From Brevundimonas sp. (lineage in GTDB: Bacteria; Pseudomonadota; Alphaproteobacteria; Caulobacterales; Caulobacteraceae): 64,000 nt of DNA. Under the pieces are notes generated by a model that saw only the letters and a list, made by a program, of their open reading frames with translations, searched no databases and had not been told where the DNA came from. A program made the position numbers and the translations under genes. Shown here piece after piece: positions 58,193 to 64,000 of this stretch. Location of the stretch: assembly GCF_013912005.1 (NCBI RefSeq), contig NZ_JACESB010000002.1:124001-188000 (forward strand). The letters run 5' to 3'. Every line of letters starts with the position of its first letter. The first letter of the stretch is position 1.

Positions 58193-59101
58193 ATGAAGCC
58201 CGCCCGGATAATCGTCATCTGCATCGCCGCCGTCGCCGCCATCGGGCTGGCGCTGGTCGTGCGCGCCATGGGCTCGTCCTCGGGGCAACCCGTCGCCGTC
58301 GCCACCGCCGCGCCGGCCGAGACGCGGCCGATGGCCAAGGTGCTGGTGGCCGCCCGCGACCTGCAGCCGGGCCAGCGCCTGACCGAGGGCGACATGGCCT
58401 GGAAGGACTGGCCCGTCGACGAGGTCAATCCGGCCTTCATCACCGACGGCTCGACCCCCATCGAGGCGGCGGACGCCCAACCGGCCGAGGACAAGCCCGC
58501 AGGCGCCGTGGCCGCCGTCACCCGCGCCGCCTCCGACCTCGCCAGCGGCGGCGCCAAGGCGGACTACGTCGGCTCGGTGGTGCGCGACCCCATCCTCGCC
58601 GGCGAGCCCATCGTGGCGCGCAAGATCGTCCGCGCCGGCGACAGCGGCTACATGGCCGCCTATCTCGAGCCGGGCATGCGCGCCATGGCCATCCGGGTCA
58701 CCGTCGAGACGGCCGCGGGCGGCTTCATCCTGCCGGGCGACCGGGTCGACGTCGTGCTGACCCGCGAGACGACCCTGTCCAACATGGGCGCCCAGGAAGG
58801 CGACCGCTCCAAGTTCACCTCCGCCACCGTGATGCGGAACATCAAGGTGCTGGCCATCGACCAGTCGACCCGCGCCGGCGACGACGCCCAGGCGGTGGTC
58901 GGCGCGACGGCCACCCTGGAGGTCAGCCCGTCCGACGCCGAGGCCCTGGCGCTCGCCAAGTCCGAGGGCGAGCTCAGCCTCGTGCTCCGCTCGTACGCCG
59001 ACACCGGCGGCCCCTCCGGCGCGGTGACCTCCGGTCGGCGCGAAGTCTCCGCCGTGCGCGTCTACCGCGGCGGCGCCCCTGAAGTGGTGGTGGTCCAATG
59101 A
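58193..59101 (+). CDS. cpaB: Flp pilus assembly protein CpaB
   Basis: 302 residues. An N-terminal membrane anchor (IIVICIAAVAAIGLALVV) is followed by a SAF domain (KVLVAARDLQPGQRLTEGDMAWKDWP) and the RcpC/CpaB domain (GMRAMAIRVTVETAAGGFILPGDRVDVVLTR). It sits in the periplasm and works with the secretin CpaC. First gene of the cpaBCDEF string, each next gene overlapping or nearly so. The stop overlaps cpaC as ATGA. Confidence 0.94.
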   Translation: MKPARIIVICIAAVAAIGLALVVRAMGSSSGQPVAVATAAPAETRPMAKVLVAARDLQPGQRLTEGDMAWKDWPVDEVNPAFITDGSTPIEAADAQPAEDKPAGAVAAVTRAASDLASGGAKADYVGSVVRDPILAGEPIVARKIVRAGDSGYMAAYLEPGMRAMAIRVTVETAAGGFILPGDRVDVVLTRETTLSNMGAQEGDRSKFTSATVMRNIKVLAIDQSTRAGDDAQAVVGATATLEVSPSDAEALALAKSEGELSLVLRSYADTGGPSGAVTSGRREVSAVRVYRGGAPEVVVVQ

Positions 59102-60519
59102 AGCGCCTGATCGTCGCGGCCCTCGCCGGCCTCGCCGTCGTCGCGGCAGGCCCGGCCTCCGAAGTCCGGGCCCAGACGCGGGCCGCGGTCTCGATGGGAT
59201 CGCAGTCGCAGCTGATCAACCTGCCGCGCGGCTCGTCGATGGCGATCGACCTGCCGGCGGACGCGCGGGACGTGATCGTTCCCAACCCGGCCGTGGCCGA
59301 GGCCATGCTGCACTCGCCCCGCCGCATCACGGTCATCGGCCTCGCCCCCGGCGAGACCGACGCGGTCGTGCTCGACAACGCAGGGCGCGCCATCCTGTCG
59401 CTGCGCATCCGCGTCGACGCCGGCGTGTCGGCGCTGCAGGACACGCTGGACCGGGTGATCCCGGACTCCCGCGTCCGCGCCGAGGCGGTCAACGACAGCG
59501 TCATCCTCACCGGGGTGGTCTCCAGCCCGGGCGAGGCGGATCGCGCCAGCCAGGTGGCCCGCGCCTTCGTCACGGCGCCGGAGAAGGTCATCAACATGAT
59601 GACCGTCGAGGGCTCCGACCAGGTGATGGTGAAGGCCCGCATCGTCGAGGTGCAGCGGACCGCCATCAAGCAGCTGGGCCTCGACGTCGACGCCGTGCTC
59701 AGCAGCGTTGGCGACGGCCTGAGCTTCGCGCAGGGGGCGACCTTCGGCGTCTCCGGCAGCCAGCTCGGCGGCGGTATCCTGAACTTCATCGACCGGTCGG
59801 GGGACGGTAACGTCCTCGACACCAACCTGCGGGCCTTCGAGCGCGCCGGGCTGGTGCGCATCCTCGCCGAGCCCAATCTGACCTCCGTCAACGGCGAGAA
59901 CGCCGAGTTCCTGGCGGGCGGCGAGTTTCCGGTGCCGGTCGGACGCAGCGTCGACGCCTCGACGGGGCAGACCACCATCGGCGTCGAGTTCAAGCCGTTC
60001 GGCGTCCGGCTGGCCTTCCGGCCGATCGTGCTGTCGCAGGGCCGCATCTCGCTGCAGCTGGCCACCGAGGTGTCCGAGCTGACCACCGCCGGCGCCTTCA
60101 CCCTCGGCGGCACCGCCGAGGACGCCCTGGTCATTCCGGCCCTAAACGTCCGTCGCGCCTCGAACACCGTCGAGCTCCCGTCGGGCGGCTCGCTGATGAT
60201 CGCCGGCCTGCTGCGCGAGGACACCCGCCAGAACATCGACCAGCTGCCGGGGATCGGAGACCTGCCGGTGCTCGGCGCCCTGTTCCGCTCGCGCGACTAT
60301 CTGTCGGGCGAGACCGAGCTGGTGATCATCGTCGAGGCCTACATCGTCTCCCCGACGTCGCCGGGCCGCCTCCAGACCCCGGCCGACGGGCTGCAGATCG
60401 CCAATGACGCCCAGACCCTGCTGTTCGGCCAGCTGAACCAGCACTACGCCCCGCGCGGCCCCGCTCCGACGGCGCCGGGCAGCGGCTGGAACGGCCCTGT
60501 CGGCTATGTGATCGAATGA
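59098..60519 (+). CDS. cpaC: Flp pilus secretin CpaC
   Basis: 473 residues with a signal peptide (LIVAALAGLAVVAAGPAS). Pilus N-domain (NLPRGSSMAIDLPADARDVIVPNPAVAEAM), a BON-like domain and the secretin barrel (VMVKARIVEVQRTAIKQLG; ILAEPNLTSVNGENAEFLAGGEFPVPV; SGGSLMIAGLLREDTRQNIDQLPGIGDLPVLGALF) are in order. It forms the outer-membrane pore for the pilus. Its N-domain is related to the small protein at 56589-56996. The stop overlaps cpaD. Confidence 0.95.
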   Translation: MKRLIVAALAGLAVVAAGPASEVRAQTRAAVSMGSQSQLINLPRGSSMAIDLPADARDVIVPNPAVAEAMLHSPRRITVIGLAPGETDAVVLDNAGRAILSLRIRVDAGVSALQDTLDRVIPDSRVRAEAVNDSVILTGVVSSPGEADRASQVARAFVTAPEKVINMMTVEGSDQVMVKARIVEVQRTAIKQLGLDVDAVLSSVGDGLSFAQGATFGVSGSQLGGGILNFIDRSGDGNVLDTNLRAFERAGLVRILAEPNLTSVNGENAEFLAGGEFPVPVGRSVDASTGQTTIGVEFKPFGVRLAFRPIVLSQGRISLQLATEVSELTTAGAFTLGGTAEDALVIPALNVRRASNTVELPSGGSLMIAGLLREDTRQNIDQLPGIGDLPVLGALFRSRDYLSGETELVIIVEAYIVSPTSPGRLQTPADGLQIANDAQTLLFGQLNQHYAPRGPAPTAPGSGWNGPVGYVIE

Positions 60520-61190
60520 GGCCGCTCCCGATGCGCTCCCTCCTGCCCGCCTTCGCTCTCGCCGCGCTTGTCGGCGGCTGCGCCGCCGGCGCCGCGGACG
60601 CTCCGCCGCCGCTGACCCCGCTGTCGCGGTACGTCCTGCAGGTCGAGCCGGGACTGGACCGCATCGCCCTCGCGGTGCACGAGGACGGCCTGTCGGCCAA
60701 CCAGCAAGCGGCCCTGCTCGATCTCGCCGGCCGCTACCGCGCCACCGGCGCGGGCCCGATCCAGGTGCAGGGGCCCGCCGGCGAGGATCCCGCGGCGGCG
60801 CGGCAGGCCTGGGCGGTTCGCGCCGCCCTCGAAGCCGCCGGCGTGCCCGGCGACCGGATCCGGGTGATGGCCTACGACGCGCCTGATGCGCGGGCGCCGG
60901 TGCTGGCCGGGTTCGAAACCGTCAACGCCGTGATCCCGAACTGCGCCGCCGAGCCGCGCAGCATGGGGCCGCGCTGGTCCAACCAGTCGTCTCCGGGGCT
61001 CGGCTGCGCGGTGACCGCGAACATGGCCGCCCAGATCGCCGATCCGCGCGACATCCTGGGGGCCCGGCCGATGAGCCCGGCCGACTCCGGGCGGGCCGCG
61101 GTCGTGTTCCAGAACTATCGCGCCGGCGAGGCCGCTTCCACGCCGCAGGAAGAGCTGGTCCGGGGTCAGATCTCCCGGGCTGTGGAATAG
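60516..61190 (+). CDS. cpaD: CpaD family pilus lipoprotein
   Basis: 224 residues. The lipobox is VGGC after a short signal peptide; the second ATG (codon 6) is also possible. The periplasmic domain has LSANQQAALLDLAGRYRATGAG and ends with the conserved NWSNQSSPGLGCAVTANMAAQIADPRD-like block (here RWSNQSSPGLGCAV). It helps place or stabilise the CpaC channel. It overlaps cpaC as ATGA and is 7 bases from cpaE. Confidence 0.93.
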   Translation: MRPLPMRSLLPAFALAALVGGCAAGAADAPPPLTPLSRYVLQVEPGLDRIALAVHEDGLSANQQAALLDLAGRYRATGAGPIQVQGPAGEDPAAARQAWAVRAALEAAGVPGDRIRVMAYDAPDARAPVLAGFETVNAVIPNCAAEPRSMGPRWSNQSSPGLGCAVTANMAAQIADPRDILGARPMSPADSGRAAVVFQNYRAGEAASTPQEELVRGQISRAVE

Positions 61191-61197
61191 GGTCGCC

Positions 61198-62685
61198 ATG
61201 AGTAACGCCTTCGCACCGCGCCCCTTCGAGGACTACGAGGACGAGTTCGACCTCGAGATGGACTACGCCGCCCCGGCGGCGGAGAGCCTCGAGGGGTCGG
61301 GCGCCGAGGAGCGCCCGCCGCTGCGCTTCACCGCGCCGGCCGCCGCTGCCCCGGTCGCGGCGGAGCCGGCGCAGGTTCCCGCGACCTCGGACTTCAATCC
61401 GGTGGGCGAGCTCGTCGCCGGCGCCGCGGCCGCCTTCTCGGCGCCGGTGGTCGGCGGACACGCCGCCGAGGTGTCGGTGCCGCGCATCGCCATCCACGTC
61501 TTCGCCGAGCGCCAGGACACCCTCGCCGCCGCCGAGCGGGCCGGGCAGGACCGCCGCCTGTCCCGGGCCACGACCCAGATCCGGGTCGGCGGCGTCGCCG
61601 CGGCCATCGAGACCTACCAGCACGAGCCGACCCCGCCCCTGATCGTCGTCGAGTGCCTGAAGGATCCCCAGACCCTGCTCTGGGAAGTCGACCAGCTGGC
61701 CGAGGTCTGCGACGCCGGCACCAAGGTGGTCATCATCGGGGCCACCAACGACATCCTGCTGTTCCGCGAGCTGATGCGGCGCGGCGTCAGCGAATACCTC
61801 GTCGCCCCGATCCAGCCGCTGCAGCTGATCTCGGCCATCGGCGGGCTGTTCGCCGACCCGGCCCAGCCCTTCGTCGGCCGGTCGATCGCCTTCGTCGGCG
61901 CCCGCGGCGGCGCCGGGGCCAGCGCGGTGGCGCACAACACCGCCTACGCCATGTCCGAGCGCATCGGGGCCAACACCGTCATCGTCGACTACGACCTGCC
62001 GTTCGGCACCGCCGGTCTGGACTTCAACCAGGACCCGCTGAACGGCGTGGCCGACGCGTTGAGCCAGCCCGACCGCCTCGATCCGGTCCTGCTGGACCGG
62101 ATGATGGTCCGCTGCACCGACAAGCTCAGCCTGTTCGCCGCCCCGGCGACGCTGGACACCGACTGGGACGTCTCGCCCGAGGCCTTCGAGGAGGTGACCA
62201 CCCGGATTCGCTCGACCGCCCCCTTCGTGGTGCTGGACCTGCCGCACCTGTGGTCGGGCTGGATGCGGCGGACGCTGATCTCGGCGGACGAGGTGGTGGT
62301 CGTCGCCACCCCCGACCTCGCCTCGCTGCGCAACGCCAAGAACATGATCGACCTGATCCGGCAGGGGCGTCCCAACGACGCGCCGCCGCGGCTGGTGCTC
62401 AACCAGGTGGGCGTGCCGGGCCGGCCGGAGATTCCGGCCAAGGAGTTCGGCGCCGCCCTCGGCGTCCACCCCAGCCTGATCATCCCGTTCGACGCCAAGG
62501 TGTTCGGCGCCGCGGCCAACAACGGCCAGATGATCCTCGACGCCGGCGCGAAGTCCAAGGCGGCCGAGGCCTTCCAGACCCTCGCCCAGATCGTCTCCTG
62601 CCGCGAGCTGCCGCAGCTGGCCGGGCCGAAGGGCAAGGCGGCCGGCAAGTCGTTGCTCGGCGGCCTGTTCAAGAAGAAGACCTGA
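61198..62685 (+). CDS. cpaE: Pilus polarity ATPase CpaE
   Basis: 495 residues. An acidic, Ala-rich N-terminus (about 1-90) is followed by a receiver-like domain without the usual phosphorylation site, then a MinD/ParA-like ATPase. Its deviant Walker A is VGARGGAGASAVAHN, followed by TVIVDYDLPFGTAGLDFNQD. CpaE marks the pole for pilus assembly in Caulobacter. The end has GKAAGKSLLGGLFKKK, basic and possibly membrane-binding. CpaF starts five bases after the stop. Confidence 0.93.
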   Translation: MSNAFAPRPFEDYEDEFDLEMDYAAPAAESLEGSGAEERPPLRFTAPAAAAPVAAEPAQVPATSDFNPVGELVAGAAAAFSAPVVGGHAAEVSVPRIAIHVFAERQDTLAAAERAGQDRRLSRATTQIRVGGVAAAIETYQHEPTPPLIVVECLKDPQTLLWEVDQLAEVCDAGTKVVIIGATNDILLFRELMRRGVSEYLVAPIQPLQLISAIGGLFADPAQPFVGRSIAFVGARGGAGASAVAHNTAYAMSERIGANTVIVDYDLPFGTAGLDFNQDPLNGVADALSQPDRLDPVLLDRMMVRCTDKLSLFAAPATLDTDWDVSPEAFEEVTTRIRSTAPFVVLDLPHLWSGWMRRTLISADEVVVVATPDLASLRNAKNMIDLIRQGRPNDAPPRLVLNQVGVPGRPEIPAKEFGAALGVHPSLIIPFDAKVFGAAANNGQMILDAGAKSKAAEAFQTLAQIVSCRELPQLAGPKGKAAGKSLLGGLFKKKT

Positions 62686-62689
62686 GCCG

Positions 62690-64000
<1,311 letters not shown>

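Overview
This 64 kb window is very GC-rich, densely coded chromosomal DNA from an alphaproteobacterium, most likely Caulobacterales (Brevundimonas or a close relative). The evidence is a Caulobacter-style cpa/Tad pilus locus with a 62-residue Flp pilin, an alphaproteobacterial aspartate kinase next to ptsP, DUF4167 next to prmC, and ubiG next to lysC. No phage, transposon or CRISPR array was seen. One tRNA gene, tRNA-Thr(CGT), is present. GTG and TTG starts are common and many neighbouring genes overlap as ATGA, GTGA or TTGA.

Layout. 1-8.6 kb: comF (cut by the window edge), grxC, a nitrilase-family hydrolase, a DUF1178 protein, an AraC-type regulator, two small metabolic or unknown genes, a small envelope protein, ubiG, lysC and ptsP. 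8.8-16 kb: a RodZ-like protein, ispG, a GST, a TauE/SafE exporter, prfA, a YihY-family protein and prmC. 16-27.8 kb: DUF4167, then an accessory block (two tandem DUF4893 lipoproteins, a miniature band-7-like protein, a zinc-ribbon membrane protein, a class C beta-lactamase-like hydrolase, a TonB-dependent receptor), then clpB, a frameshifted SRAP gene and a DUF421 protein. 27.9-40.4 kb: a long minus-strand gene-expression block made of rimP, nusA, ylxR and infB, two unknown envelope genes, a DUF2459 protein, then rbfA, truB, rpsO and pnp. A promoter and an attenuator-like leader precede rimP. 40.4-45.1 kb: a methyl-accepting chemotaxis protein, DUF1993, trmB and metK. A 20-bp near-palindrome overlaps the putative metK promoter, and an inverted pair of heptamer arrays lies between metK and trmB.

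45.1-47.2 kb holds the most novel content: a tandem duplicated cassette. Each copy has a LuxR-type helix-turn-helix protein with a C-terminal membrane anchor, followed by a polytopic membrane protein. One copy carries a second, well-supported gene nested out of frame in the linker region. It lies just downstream of tRNA-Thr. 47.4-55.5 kb: hemD, hemC, tsaD, gpsA, a Rieske protein, a methyltransferase, a second regulator/membrane-protein pair (winged helix), a tyrosine phosphatase and pabB. 55.5-64 kb: Tad pilus genes, with two TadE/TadG-like minor pilins and a stand-alone secretin N-domain protein on the minus strand, and pilA, cpaA, cpaB, cpaC, cpaD, cpaE and cpaF (cut by the window edge) on the plus strand.

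Two themes recur. All seven convergent gene junctions are extremely tight (4-nt overlap to 3-nt gap), three of them sharing a CTAG tetramer. Regulators without a sensory domain are paired with multi-pass membrane proteins at two separate loci.
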